This document shows, piece after piece, positions 26,922 to 37,340 of a stretch of 64,000 nucleotides of DNA. Position 1 is the first letter of the stretch. Every line of letters starts with the position of its first letter. Under the pieces are notes generated by a model. It was not told the origin of the DNA, did no database searches, and was given only the letters and a program-made list of their open reading frames with translations. The translations under genes were made by a program, and so were the position numbers. Origin of the DNA: CAKMMH01 sp927798255 (GTDB taxonomy: Bacteria > Bdellovibrionota_C > UBA2361 > CAKMMH01); the NCBI GenBank assembly GCA_034180415.1, contig JAXFOK010000054.1, positions 1 through 64,000 of the forward strand. Direction: 5' to 3'.

Positions 26922-29900
26922 ATGAAAAATATGCTTAACAATATTCTTAATAAAGCATTTGTATTTACACTAGCTATATTAATTACAACAAATAATGTAA
27001 AGGCATTTGATGATTTCAGTGATGCAGTAAATGTTAAAATCGGTGTTGATAAATCAAGTAACACGTCAACTGTTCATAAAAATAATTCAGTTTCTACCAA
27101 AAATTCAAATTTACAAGTTATTAAGCATAATTCAAAAATCGAAAGAAATGATCATTTTTCTCAAATACCGCCAAGAAGAAATTTAGAAAGAGAAGAAGCT
27201 ATTAATGAAGTTAATAGTGTAATAAATAATGAAAAGCAAGCTAAACAAATTGTTAATATTATAGGAATAAATAATTATTCAAATTTTGTAGATTCCATAG
27301 GTGGTGCTAAAAGTATACCAACATTTATAAGGACTCAATTTAATGACTCACTATTAGACTTTAAGACATTTGTTGAAGGCGTCGGAAGAGATAATGTTGC
27401 TAGCGTTATTAGCACAATAAAGCCAAGTAATATTGGGGATTTTATTACATCAATTGGTGGAGTAGAAAATATAAGCACATTTGCTAACCAAATTAACGGT
27501 ATTGGAAATCTCCCTTCCCTAATGAGTTCAGTAAAAAATGTTGCTAATTTAAATACTTTAATAAATCAAGTAGGACTTAATGACCTTGGAAGTTTTATAA
27601 ATGGACTAGGAAGCTTTTCTGCAATTACACAAATAGCAGAAAGTCTAGGTGGATTTAATGAAATTGGGAGCTTTTTATCTAGTATAAATGGAGTTAGTAA
27701 CCTTTCTAGTCTAGTAAGTGGACTTGGAAGTGTTGAAAATTTAATTTCTTTAACAAATGTTACAGGTGGCTTTTCAAATTTACAAAATTTAATTCAAGGA
27801 GCTGGTGGAATTAGCAATCTTACATCACTTGCAAATGGTATTGGAATTAACGAACTTGGGAGTGTGTTAAGTCAACTTGGAGGTGGAAACCTTATAGCAG
27901 GAGCAAGTCAGCTTTCAAGTTTTATTGGTGGATTTTCTGACTTTGGTGGAGTTGACGGATTTGTATCATTATTTAACTACTTAAATGGATTTGGTGGATT
28001 ATCAGCTCTTCAAAATTTACAAAGTTTATCAGACATTATTGGAGGATTTGGAAATTTTGGAAATTTATTAAATAGCGTAGGAAGTATCTCAAACTTAACT
28101 TCACTTCTTGATGGATTGGGTTCGATGTCAAACTTTTCTAGTTTTTTTACTGGTATTGGTAGTTTTGCTGGACTTAGTAACTTCTCAGGACTAGTTACTG
28201 GACTGTTTGGAGGTTATGGAAGCAATCTTTTACAAAATTTTCTAGGTAGCGGCAATTTAAATTTTAATAATATATTAGGTAGCTTCGGAAGTCTTCCTGG
28301 AGTATCGAATTTAGTTTCAGGAATGGGATTTAATAACCTTGCAAACTTTATGCAATGGGCACAACAATATTTAAGTTTTTTTGGTATAGCTTTTGGAAAT
28401 ATCGCAAATAACTGTGAAAACCAAGGTGGCGTCTTAAGATGTGCTGCACGTAATATACTACAAGGAGTGTTATCTTTATTTGGTGGATGTGGATGTGGTT
28501 ACACAGATATGGGAGACGGTTCGTATAATTCTGGTACTAGTATTGTAAATGCGGAACAACTTAGTGGAACCTATAATGGAATGTCTGGACTTCTTGAAAA
28601 CCAAACTCCTATGGATTATATTACTCAGCGTCAAAATGGTGTAAAGCCTAAAAGTCTTAAAATGGATACTTCAAAAATTGACTATAGTATCTTTCCAAAG
28701 AAGATTGTTTATGCCCCAGATTTAAAAAAAAAAAATCTAGGTAACAATTCAAAATTTAATTCTAATATTATAAAGAGTTCTGATATTAGACCACAGTTAG
28801 ATATTAATAATATCGCTGACAATTCAGGCGATGAACAAAAAGAAACATTTAAGAAAATAAAAGAAGAAATAGAGAAATATACTGATACTTCAGAAATTTC
28901 TAGTAGAGAAGGAAAAAGTAAATTACCATTTGTATTAGGAAATAAAGACGCCGAACAATTTAGAAATGATGAGGAACAAATTGCTGTAGATGGTGATTTT
29001 AAGATGTGCAATAAAAAGCTAGATCAGGAGAAACTTGATATTAATAAACTAACTAGTGGAGAAACTAGTTATTACGAGATTCCTCTTTGTGGTGATGGTG
29101 AAGGTGAATATATAATCTCAGCAAATAGTAATCATGGTGGTGGTTATTTTGAACATCATGCCTATAATAAATTAATGGGAAACAGGGCAGATTTTAATAA
29201 TGACCCAGGAGAACCTTTAACAGGATGCTACGAGATACATAAAGTTAAGGAGGGAGCACCTTTAAGAGTTGTCGGAAGATGTAGAATGACATTTGGTATT
29301 GAAGGCGTCCCAGCTAAATTTAGAAGATGGATTCCTGTGCTTTTTGGATGTTTAGAAGGTTGCACTACTTGGACGATTATTTCTGATAAAGTTGAATATT
29401 ATTACCCTACTTATCTTGCAACATTGAGCCAAGATCCTCTTTACAGTAGATATCTAGATGAAGACACTACTCAAAAAATGTTTTCTAAATACAAATCTGC
29501 CGTTGAAACTGAAATTAAACAACAAGAAATGAGTAATAAAACATCAAAAAGAGTGTTAGAAAGTATAACTGATAACAAAAAAGATAAGAAGACAAATGTT
29601 AACAATGAAAGAGCAATTCAACCAAGTAAAGGTGTTCCAGAGACAAGATTTTTAAGCCAAAGTAAACACGGCTATATGCGAATATTTCCTATAAGACCTG
29701 CTGAAGATGCTTATAAGAACTCCACATGGCGTGGTGCATTTAGAGTTATTCCTCACATTACTTCAAATAAAGATTATTGGGGGACAGATTTTGAAGGTCA
29801 AAACGGAGGTACATTTTTTGCCGAAAATAAAGATAAAGAAAATTTACATTTTTATCTAACAGGATATGGTGATAATGTAAAAAAGAAGTTAGTTGATAAA

Positions 29901-30863
29901 GATGAAGAACATCTAAAAGCCCCTTGGAACACCGTAAGAAGAGACGGAACTGTCGGTGGGTCAAAACAATATGATAATAAACGAATGAAAGCAGATCCTG
30001 AGCTCCACGGAAAAGGTGTTCTCCCTGATGATGAGTTTAAACTTCATAATACTGCTGTTGAAAATAAAAATGCTTTTGGTGTTGGAAACATTTCTGCCTT
30101 AAATAATATAACTCTTAATCGAAGTAACTCAGACTACATTCTTCAAACTCTAATACGTTCTCATAATATGTTTATAGCTGAAAAAAAACCAATAGAAAAG
30201 TTAACATTTGCTGATGAAGACAGAGTAAAACCAATATTAGAAGATAATACAGAAGGTATGTGCCAAGGAGGACCTCTTGAGGATGGTCAAATGATTCCAA
30301 GCATGGCAATTGGTAATCACGCAATAGTTCGTTCAATAATTGGAACAACATTTTATAATACTATAACAACTCCTATTCAAGGCGATAGACAAACATTTAA
30401 AATTAGATATGATTTACTTCATGCCCCTGTAAAGACAAAACAAGATGGTACAGTTGAATATGATAATAATCCAAAATTATTTAATGAATTTTTTAATATA
30501 GATGTTCAAAATATAGTTGATATGCCAATTGGAAATCAAGCCAAAAAAGAAAATGTCAAGATGCATAAAGGTGATACTTGCTATACTTTATTTGACATGA
30601 CAAACAATAATCTTGACTTTAATTTAACAAATACCATAACAAAAAAATTTAACAACATTGAAACAGTTGCCAATAAAGGTGAAATTAGTTTTATAATATA
30701 CAATTTATTTTCTGGGACTATCGCATTTCCTGGTATGAGTTGTAACACTTGGTATCATGGAGTAGGAGTTACTCCGAAACCAACAGGAGGCTCATGTTAC
30801 GATATGAATGGCGGCTCAAAAGCAAAACCAAGAATTCGTAACGATGAATTTAGACTCTTTTAA
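26922..30863 (+). CDS. Large exported protein with Gly/Asn/Leu solenoid repeats
   Basis: This 1313-aa protein has a signal peptide (about 1-28, ending VKAF). Residues about 95-480 hold a degenerate series of units near 20 residues long with pattern GxGxxNLxSLxxxIG (for example GISNLTSLANGIG). That suggests an amphipathic solenoid, with several Gly-rich stretches that may meet membranes. The middle part is charged and the last 600 residues hold conserved-looking Cys and aromatic positions (CGDGEGEY, GCLEGCTTW, FPGMSCNTWYHG). No enzyme motif was seen. It closes the operon begun at 23984. A surface or envelope-assembly role is inferred only from export and context. Confidence 0.8.
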   Translation: MKNMLNNILNKAFVFTLAILITTNNVKAFDDFSDAVNVKIGVDKSSNTSTVHKNNSVSTKNSNLQVIKHNSKIERNDHFSQIPPRRNLEREEAINEVNSVINNEKQAKQIVNIIGINNYSNFVDSIGGAKSIPTFIRTQFNDSLLDFKTFVEGVGRDNVASVISTIKPSNIGDFITSIGGVENISTFANQINGIGNLPSLMSSVKNVANLNTLINQVGLNDLGSFINGLGSFSAITQIAESLGGFNEIGSFLSSINGVSNLSSLVSGLGSVENLISLTNVTGGFSNLQNLIQGAGGISNLTSLANGIGINELGSVLSQLGGGNLIAGASQLSSFIGGFSDFGGVDGFVSLFNYLNGFGGLSALQNLQSLSDIIGGFGNFGNLLNSVGSISNLTSLLDGLGSMSNFSSFFTGIGSFAGLSNFSGLVTGLFGGYGSNLLQNFLGSGNLNFNNILGSFGSLPGVSNLVSGMGFNNLANFMQWAQQYLSFFGIAFGNIANNCENQGGVLRCAARNILQGVLSLFGGCGCGYTDMGDGSYNSGTSIVNAEQLSGTYNGMSGLLENQTPMDYITQRQNGVKPKSLKMDTSKIDYSIFPKKIVYAPDLKKKNLGNNSKFNSNIIKSSDIRPQLDINNIADNSGDEQKETFKKIKEEIEKYTDTSEISSREGKSKLPFVLGNKDAEQFRNDEEQIAVDGDFKMCNKKLDQEKLDINKLTSGETSYYEIPLCGDGEGEYIISANSNHGGGYFEHHAYNKLMGNRADFNNDPGEPLTGCYEIHKVKEGAPLRVVGRCRMTFGIEGVPAKFRRWIPVLFGCLEGCTTWTIISDKVEYYYPTYLATLSQDPLYSRYLDEDTTQKMFSKYKSAVETEIKQQEMSNKTSKRVLESITDNKKDKKTNVNNERAIQPSKGVPETRFLSQSKHGYMRIFPIRPAEDAYKNSTWRGAFRVIPHITSNKDYWGTDFEGQNGGTFFAENKDKENLHFYLTGYGDNVKKKLVDKDEEHLKAPWNTVRRDGTVGGSKQYDNKRMKADPELHGKGVLPDDEFKLHNTAVENKNAFGVGNISALNNITLNRSNSDYILQTLIRSHNMFIAEKKPIEKLTFADEDRVKPILEDNTEGMCQGGPLEDGQMIPSMAIGNHAIVRSIIGTTFYNTITTPIQGDRQTFKIRYDLLHAPVKTKQDGTVEYDNNPKLFNEFFNIDVQNIVDMPIGNQAKKENVKMHKGDTCYTLFDMTNNNLDFNLTNTITKKFNNIETVANKGEISFIIYNLFSGTIAFPGMSCNTWYHGVGVTPKPTGGSCYDMNGGSKAKPRIRNDEFRLF

Positions 30864-30915
30864 AAGTTATTTTAATTAGGTTTGAGTAAGATATAAAAGG
30901 TTTTATAATAATTAA

Positions 30916-31315
30916 TTATATTTAAATATTTTTAAGGATTTTAAAAATATAGCTGATGAAATTATTATAAAAAGCGATGCTTCTATAAATATAAGTAATT
31001 CACCTCAAATTACTATTAACAAGGAATCTTTTTCTGTTTCAAATCTTAATGAGCAAACAAAAGACATTAAAATTTCTGTTGGTGATAAAAAAAATAGAAG
31101 AATATGAGTTAGCAATAAAAGATATATGAGGAAACGAAAATCTCGAAAATGATAAAAAAGAACAATCATCGTTTGCGTTATTTAATAATGAGGAAAAAGA
31201 AAAAGAAGGATATATTATTTTTAAAGATCCAAGAGAAAGTAAAAAGAGCTCTAATAAAGGCATAAATTACAACATTAGAGAGCTTATGTACAAAAGATAT
31301 GAAGTTAAAACATAA
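30916..31315 (+). pseudogene. Decayed gene fragment
   Basis: The frame from 30916 reads LYLNIFKDFKNIADEI and continues into ...SFSVSNLNEQTKDIKIS, stopping at TGA after a run of A bases (31088-31095). Shifting one base in that run restores coding: KIEEYELAIKDI, then an in-frame TGA, then GNENLENDKKEQSSFALF and on to a TAA at 31313-31315. So one frameshift, one internal stop and a missing start are seen. The codon and amino acid use match neighbouring genes. The family is not recognised. Confidence 0.6.
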
Positions 31316-31440
31316 GATATCAATCTTCAATCTGCGTAATTTACTTAATTTTAATGATATTTTTAGATATAAAATATGAAGCAAAAATCCTAGATAATAT
31401 GATTAATTAGTGAAGGTTTTTTGATTAATTTGTATTTTTT

Positions 31441-31577
31441 GTAGATCTTGATTTATTAGATTCTAGTAATTTAGATAATAAAAACAACACATTAACTCCA
31501 AAGAACAAGAATTTAATAAATTATTGAGAGAATATATAAACAGTATTAAAGTTTATATTGGTAGTAATGCTAAATAA
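31441..31577 (+). pseudogene. Second decayed gene fragment
   Basis: 31441-31499 reads VDLDLLDSSNLDNKNNTLT. After a frame change near 31497 the sequence reads SKEQEFNKLLREYINSIKVY and on to a TAA at 31575-31577. No start or ribosome site is present. Together with the fragment before it, this is the remnant of one or two genes lying between the exported-protein operon and the gene at 31720. Confidence 0.5.
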
Positions 31578-31719
31578 TTTAATTATAATTCATTATAAGG
31601 TTTTAATGTTAAGCCCTAAATAATTGTTTTCTATTAAAAATTCTTTTTGTTTTTAGCAAATTTAATGCTAAAATGAAGAAGTAAATAGTATTTTTGTTTT
31701 TTTATATTAAGGATAAGAT

Positions 31720-33684
31720 ATGGTAGCAGAAACAATCGATTCAAAAGCAAAACCAGAAGCAGGGACAGAAACTCAAAAAGGAAATGGAGTCGATCCTAGA
31801 AAAGCTAATGTTGGGACATGTGATAAAGCAGTTAAATTTCTGAAAGAAGACGCTGCAGGTAGAGCCAAAAAAGAAGCAATCGTTGATTTAACAAATAATA
31901 CAAGCCAAAATAACGAACAAATTGATAATCTTGATCCTGAACAAAAAAGAACCGTTAAAAATAGATGGGGCTTTTTTGAATTAGAGAAAAAAGTAAAAGA
32001 AGCCCAAGAGGCTCTTGATAGTTGCGATTCTGAGGCTGCTAAGAATCAATTGAAGCAAGCTATTGACAATTTTGATAAGTTGTTAAAAAGCGCCCTTACT
32101 GGTCCTGCTGAACAAGGAATGTTAGGTGTCGACTATATAGATTTATGGAATAGCATGAGTAAAGAGCAGCAAGAACTATTAGACACAGGTACGAAAATGG
32201 TTTTTATAAACAGCAGATCTGACTTAACTAGAATAAATCATTCATTGTCTAAGATGGAAAAAAAATTTATAGTGGAGGGAGAAGAATATGACTTTTCTGG
32301 AAACATAGCAAATCCAGATTTATTCGTATTATTAGGCGAATCACTAGGCGGAACAGATTTGGAACTTGACGGGTTTAAATCAACTGGATTAGAGATTATA
32401 TTTGAAGGATTATCAAAAGGTAATAAAACTACAATAAAATTGACTAAAGGATCAAGCTCTAAACAATCGTATATAATCGCAAGAAATGTAAAAATATCGT
32501 GTCAAGGTGAAGCTGCAGACCCCAAAAAAGGAAAAAAGCAATCGTTGACCGATCTAGCAAACTCAACTCTAGAGGAGCTTGCAAACGCTTTAGATAGTGA
32601 TTTACGAGGAGCTAGGATTATTTCTGGACTTACTAACGATCTATACAGGATAATGAAACAATATAATAGCAACAAAATCGCCAATGGTAGATTAGTCGAT
32701 TTTTTTAACGATATTACAGGAGGCACTTGGAATAAAGGTGCAAAAAATGCAGTATTTAAAATATTAAAAGGTTCTCTTATTAACGATTCAACAGAGTTTA
32801 TACCTGGAGAAGAAATAAGATATAGCGTATTAAGGGATATGTTAAAAGAAAAATATGAAAGTAAAGGTAATCCTACCGAAGCGCCAAAATTTCTCTTGAA
32901 ATATGTAAATGAACACAAAAATAGTACTATTACCGATTTAGTTGATGCGATAAAAAATTCTGATTTACAACCTGATCAGATAGACAATGCACTTAAAATA
33001 GTTGAAGCACTAGATGAAAATATAAAAAAAGACTTAAGTGATCAAATCAAGAAATTTGTTATGAGATATACACACCGAGTGTTTAGAGCAATTCCAGAAA
33101 GTATCGATACTGATGATGCCATAAAGATTATCAAAAATACTAAATACGCTGAGTGCAAAGAAATTAATGTTGAAGATCTTGATATATTCAATATTGATGA
33201 GAAGAAATTCTTAAAAACTACTGATCCAAATAACCGTCATATATATTTAATTGTTGATAAAGATACAGGAAGAAGATTAATCATATGCAATAACGTAAAT
33301 GGCAAATTTAATACAGCAACTATAGTAGACCAAGAGAACCCAAAAGGAAACTTATTTGCTATATATCCTGAATTAAGTAAAGATGAGAATAAGTTAATCA
33401 CTTCTTTAAATATTGAATTAAGCGGAGATCGTAGAAATCTATTAAGTAACCTTACAGATGCAATAAATGCATTTAATCCTACATTGAAAGGAACAGCCAA
33501 TGAAAATAATAGGTTAATACACTTCTATGATGAACCACCGATTAAAATAAACGTATTACCAAGAGATTTAGCATATCAAATTTCTTGCAACTTAAAAGAT
33601 AGTACTGCAAGGTTATTTGATACGAATAGTAAAGCTAAGAAAAGAGAAGATGAAGAATCGTCACTGAAACCGGCAGATGAATAA
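31720..33684 (+). CDS. Unrecognised soluble 654-aa protein, effector candidate
   Basis: It has AAGGATAAGAT just before the ATG. There is no signal peptide or membrane segment. The N-terminus (1-65) is charged and disordered-looking with Ala/Lys/Glu. The middle holds helical segments and a beta-like stretch (KFIVEGEEYDFSGNIANPDLFVLLG near 185-210). The C-terminus is Glu/Lys-rich. Its codon use fits the genome. It is monocistronic with a strong terminator after it, next to decayed genes and other proteins of unknown function. It has no clear homology by eye. Confidence 0.7.
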   Translation: MVAETIDSKAKPEAGTETQKGNGVDPRKANVGTCDKAVKFLKEDAAGRAKKEAIVDLTNNTSQNNEQIDNLDPEQKRTVKNRWGFFELEKKVKEAQEALDSCDSEAAKNQLKQAIDNFDKLLKSALTGPAEQGMLGVDYIDLWNSMSKEQQELLDTGTKMVFINSRSDLTRINHSLSKMEKKFIVEGEEYDFSGNIANPDLFVLLGESLGGTDLELDGFKSTGLEIIFEGLSKGNKTTIKLTKGSSSKQSYIIARNVKISCQGEAADPKKGKKQSLTDLANSTLEELANALDSDLRGARIISGLTNDLYRIMKQYNSNKIANGRLVDFFNDITGGTWNKGAKNAVFKILKGSLINDSTEFIPGEEIRYSVLRDMLKEKYESKGNPTEAPKFLLKYVNEHKNSTITDLVDAIKNSDLQPDQIDNALKIVEALDENIKKDLSDQIKKFVMRYTHRVFRAIPESIDTDDAIKIIKNTKYAECKEINVEDLDIFNIDEKKFLKTTDPNNRHIYLIVDKDTGRRLIICNNVNGKFNTATIVDQENPKGNLFAIYPELSKDENKLITSLNIELSGDRRNLLSNLTDAINAFNPTLKGTANENNRLIHFYDEPPIKINVLPRDLAYQISCNLKDSTARLFDTNSKAKKREDEESSLKPADE

Positions 33685-33695
33685 GTTTCATTTAG

Positions 33696-33735
33696 TGTAA
33701 TGCAAAATAATAATATCATATTATTTTGCATTACA
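33696..33735 (+). terminator. Strong hairpin terminator
   Basis: A perfect 16-bp stem (33696-33711, TGTAATGCAAAATAAT, with 33720-33735) has an 8-base loop and TTTT follows. It lies 11 bases after the stop of the 654-aa gene. Confidence 0.9.
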
Positions 33736-34200
33736 TTTTACAATTTTATTATAAAGTCAAACTCTTTAATTTTAAGATAAATATTGAAGCAAAAATTAAT
33801 CTTGCTATTATAACTTTAATGCTCATTTTTTATATTATAAATAAGTATAAAAAGAAAAATATAAAAACAACCATATAAAATTTTAAATAATTTCTGAGAA
33901 ACCAATATCAGCATTAAAGATGTTGTACTGTATGTGATAATATATGATTGTTTGTTATTCAAATCATCTTTTTATAAATCCATTTCAAGATCATTTTTTA
34001 TATTATAGAAGATTCTCTAACATATTCTTACACCGCTTAATCTCCTTAACCCTAAAAATTATCTAGGATTGGGAAAAGAATAATTATTAAACTTAACAAT
34101 ATTTTGTTACTTTTTTACACCTCTACTCATAACAATTGTAATGAGTCATTAAATCAATCAGAAATATTTTGTCTTTTTTGAAAATTAAATAGGAAATACT
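33736..34200. other. Non-coding gap upstream of ankyrin-like gene
   Basis: No supported gene was found in these 465 bases. Near the right end is an imperfect palindrome (34125-34146, ACTCAT and ATGAGT around ACAATTGT), possibly an operator for the gene at 34201. The rest is A+T-rich. Confidence 0.4.
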
Positions 34201-36633
34201 ATGAATAACATCAAGAGCTCTTTGCAATTAAAACATTTTAGTGATAAAAAAATTGATTTATCAATCAGTATAACAAACAATAATATAGACTTATCAAATA
34301 TATCAATTCAAAATACTAAATATGATAATAGTAGTAATGAATTAAAATATAATAAAAATATTAAAAAGATATCATCGATTTCTATTAATAATAATTATAA
34401 CTTAGAAAATTTCTCAATATCAGTTTTAAAACAAAACGAATCTAAAGAAGAATTTAAACACGACAACAATAACGACTCAAATATTACAATAAATAATGAT
34501 AAGACATCAAATATTATGTTATGTGATGAACCCGACAGTAATGAAAGTGCTAAAAGCACAATAGTTACAAACGACAACGACAAACTACATAAAACAAAAA
34601 TTTCAACTCATAGGTATAAAAATAAATTTATCATAAATGACAATACTAATGAGGTTAAAAACAATAATGAAACATTACTTATTAACAATAAATCTTTAAA
34701 CGAAGATGCTACATATTCTGAAACAGATACAGAATTATCTGTTAATATTTTTCAAAATAGCGATAATAATAATGAAATAAATACAATAAGCGTAAAAAAT
34801 AATCAAATTGAAATCGATGCTTACAACGAAAGTAGAGGGTTACTTTATTATAGAATGTATGAAAATTATAGCAGATATCAACCATATATGCTTGATTTAA
34901 TTTATTACAAAAGGACTCACCAAAACGCTTTAGAACATAATTTAGTTTATAAAAATACACAAGATGAAGAATTAAAAAGCGCTCTATATACTGGACATAG
35001 TAAAGAATATGATAATCTTCCAGAAAGATATTTAAGAGAGTTAAATAAATTAATTAAAGAAGGAAAAGTAAAAATTCCTGATGATATAACTAAGGAAGAT
35101 TACAATCAATTAACAGAAAATGTTAAATTATATACAAGCAATTATTATGAACAAGATAGAGCTATATTTTTAGATTTTGACAAGTCAAAATATGAACAAT
35201 TTATGATTTCAAAAAGATTTCCTTCATATAATTTATATAAAATTAGTCAGCAGGAAATTGACACTACAACTAGTAAACTCCTTTGTGAATATCCTAAAGA
35301 AAATGAACAAGTAAATGTTTATGCCGGATTTCATGTTCCAAGACATGAATTCTTCATCAATAAGATAAAGGAGCTTTTCCCTGATACAAGCTTAAAAATT
35401 AGTAGGATTTTAGATACTCCTCCACATCTTCCAAACTATATAATTACATTTCATATCGATGATTTAAGTTTTGATGGAAAAGGTAGAGATATAAAAATTC
35501 AAGTATCAAATGAAAGAGGAAGAAAATGTTATATCGATAACGATATTAGTGGCTTAATTGAAATTCCTAACGATTTTCAAATTAGTAGTAATGCCAAAAA
35601 TATTATTAAGTTAAATAATTTTTTAAAAAATATTTGCGCCCCTATAACAAAAGAGATTATGCAAGAATACCTCGATACTATGTTACTGATTAATGTTTTT
35701 TACAGAGATAAAGAAAATGTTGATAAATTCTTAAAATTAGGTGGTGATCCTACAAAAAAACAAAATATAAACCTAAATGCAATCATCTATCCTCTACTTA
35801 ACTTAAAATCGAGCCATATTGATTGTTCATATAATTATAAGACAAGTCAAGATATAACACCAATTAAAGTAACTTCAGTAGAAGAATATATGAAAGTTTT
35901 AATTGATTTAAATATTAACGAAGTTAATCATTTTTATGCATCAGAAACTATTGATTCATCTCTTGTAGCTGCATGTTTAACTAAATTTGTATTGCCAATT
36001 ATTGATGATAAAAGGAAATCTTATTCACAAGAATACAATACCATAACTTGCGATTGTCCAAATAGAGAATTATTAGATGTTATTATTAAACATTGTAAAG
36101 AAAAAATTAAAGATTTCGATATTAATGCAAAACTTAATTGTAATAGATATAAACATCAAGATGTTTCTTTACTTTATTTAGCTATAGTAGAAGACAATTA
36201 CGATTTAGTAGAATACCTACTAGAAAATGGGGCTAATGTTAAAGAACAATATACGCTCAATAAAGATAAGGTTTTAAAAGATTATGAAAATGAATTAAAT
36301 GAAATAGAAGCTAAATATACAAAAACGAGAAATAACTACGAAATTAAAGAGACTAAGCTACGTTGTAATGAATTATTAGAAATGTTGTCAAAATTAGAAT
36401 TTAAAATTAATCAAATAAAAGAATCAAGTAGTAACAGGACTCCTCTTACTGTAGAGCTTATAGTACTGTATCACAAATTAATAGAATCAGGATATTCGGG
36501 TAATGAAAATGTAGAGGATTGTATTGCTAGTATAATAAAGAAATTTATTGAAAATCCTAATGATTTCCCTATATTAAAACTTATAGTTGACAAAATGGGA
36601 ATACAACCTGACAAAATAAATGATTACATATAA
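34201..36633 (+). CDS. 810-aa Asn/Lys-rich protein with ankyrin-like unit, effector candidate
   Basis: It has no signal peptide. Residues 1-200 are Asn/Ile/Lys/Ser-rich and probably disordered. A more ordered part begins near 205 (ESRGLLYYRMYENY). Around residues 500-520 a unit VDKFLKLGGDPTKK resembles an ankyrin turn, and at about 655-685 SLLYLAIVEDNYDLVEYLLE runs into NGANV, a good ankyrin repeat. A coiled-coil-like part follows (about 695-745). Ankyrin proteins in host-associated bacteria are often effectors, but here that is inference. The next gene starts 28 bases later. Confidence 0.75.
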   Translation: MNNIKSSLQLKHFSDKKIDLSISITNNNIDLSNISIQNTKYDNSSNELKYNKNIKKISSISINNNYNLENFSISVLKQNESKEEFKHDNNNDSNITINNDKTSNIMLCDEPDSNESAKSTIVTNDNDKLHKTKISTHRYKNKFIINDNTNEVKNNNETLLINNKSLNEDATYSETDTELSVNIFQNSDNNNEINTISVKNNQIEIDAYNESRGLLYYRMYENYSRYQPYMLDLIYYKRTHQNALEHNLVYKNTQDEELKSALYTGHSKEYDNLPERYLRELNKLIKEGKVKIPDDITKEDYNQLTENVKLYTSNYYEQDRAIFLDFDKSKYEQFMISKRFPSYNLYKISQQEIDTTTSKLLCEYPKENEQVNVYAGFHVPRHEFFINKIKELFPDTSLKISRILDTPPHLPNYIITFHIDDLSFDGKGRDIKIQVSNERGRKCYIDNDISGLIEIPNDFQISSNAKNIIKLNNFLKNICAPITKEIMQEYLDTMLLINVFYRDKENVDKFLKLGGDPTKKQNINLNAIIYPLLNLKSSHIDCSYNYKTSQDITPIKVTSVEEYMKVLIDLNINEVNHFYASETIDSSLVAACLTKFVLPIIDDKRKSYSQEYNTITCDCPNRELLDVIIKHCKEKIKDFDINAKLNCNRYKHQDVSLLYLAIVEDNYDLVEYLLENGANVKEQYTLNKDKVLKDYENELNEIEAKYTKTRNNYEIKETKLRCNELLEMLSKLEFKINQIKESSSNRTPLTVELIVLYHKLIESGYSGNENVEDCIASIIKKFIENPNDFPILKLIVDKMGIQPDKINDYI

Positions 36634-36661
36634 TCTAATTAATAAAAAAAAGGAAATTTAT

Positions 36662-37318
36662 ATGACTCAATTATCAAATGAAGAAAAATTAAGACAAGGA
36701 ATTAAAAAACTTTTAGGCGACCATAAAGGACCTACTGAAGATTTAAAAAAAGGTGAATTTAGGTCATTTGGTGATTTGCATCTAAATGATATAAAATTAC
36801 CTAATATATCAAATGAATCAATATCAGTATTTGAAATGCCTATAAAAATAGTTCCGCCTTTTATAGTTAAATCCCCAAGTAATGGAACAAAAAAGAAGAA
36901 CATGAGAACAAATGGGGATAATAATGAACATAAAAGTTTAATACAAGACAGGGCTAAGGTTATATACGAAATCCTCGTAAAAGGTTTAAAAAATAATGAT
37001 GGAAAATTTGATAAATATCCTGCTCAAAAACAAGTTTATTGCGCTAAAGATAAAGAAATAGAACAATGTTGCTTTGAATATAAATTTCAAGGTGTCGATT
37101 TAACAATAATAGTTGTTAACCACTATGGTAATGCTATCTATATTACTAAAAAACAGCTTAATCTTGATAGTGACAACCCAAGAAGAATTAAAATATCAGA
37201 GTTACTAGATGAAGAAGCAACAGTTAGACTATACGGTAAAAAGGATATCGATATATTTGAGAGTGGCAAAGAAGAAATAGAAAAAAGATTATTAAAAAAA
37301 ATAAAAGAAATCGTTTAG
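36662..37318 (+). CDS. Unrecognised 218-aa protein downstream of ankyrin-like gene
   Basis: I chose ATG at 36662 because AAGGAAA precedes it; the frame could be extended to 36620, but that overlaps the previous gene. It is basic and soluble, with no signal peptide. Residues 75-95 are Lys/Asn-rich. The C-terminal part has a compact alternating region (QCCFEYKFQGVDLTIIVVNH near 138-158, AIYITKKQLN) and an acidic helix. It probably forms a two-gene unit with the 810-aa protein. Function is unknown. Confidence 0.75.
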   Translation: MTQLSNEEKLRQGIKKLLGDHKGPTEDLKKGEFRSFGDLHLNDIKLPNISNESISVFEMPIKIVPPFIVKSPSNGTKKKNMRTNGDNNEHKSLIQDRAKVIYEILVKGLKNNDGKFDKYPAQKQVYCAKDKEIEQCCFEYKFQGVDLTIIVVNHYGNAIYITKKQLNLDSDNPRRIKISELLDEEATVRLYGKKDIDIFESGKEEIEKRLLKKIKEIV

Positions 37319-37340
37319 TCAAATAATTTAACTAAATTAA

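Noticed and set aside
33736..34200. Further gene remnant
   Set aside because: Open stretches exist but show no recognisable protein pattern.
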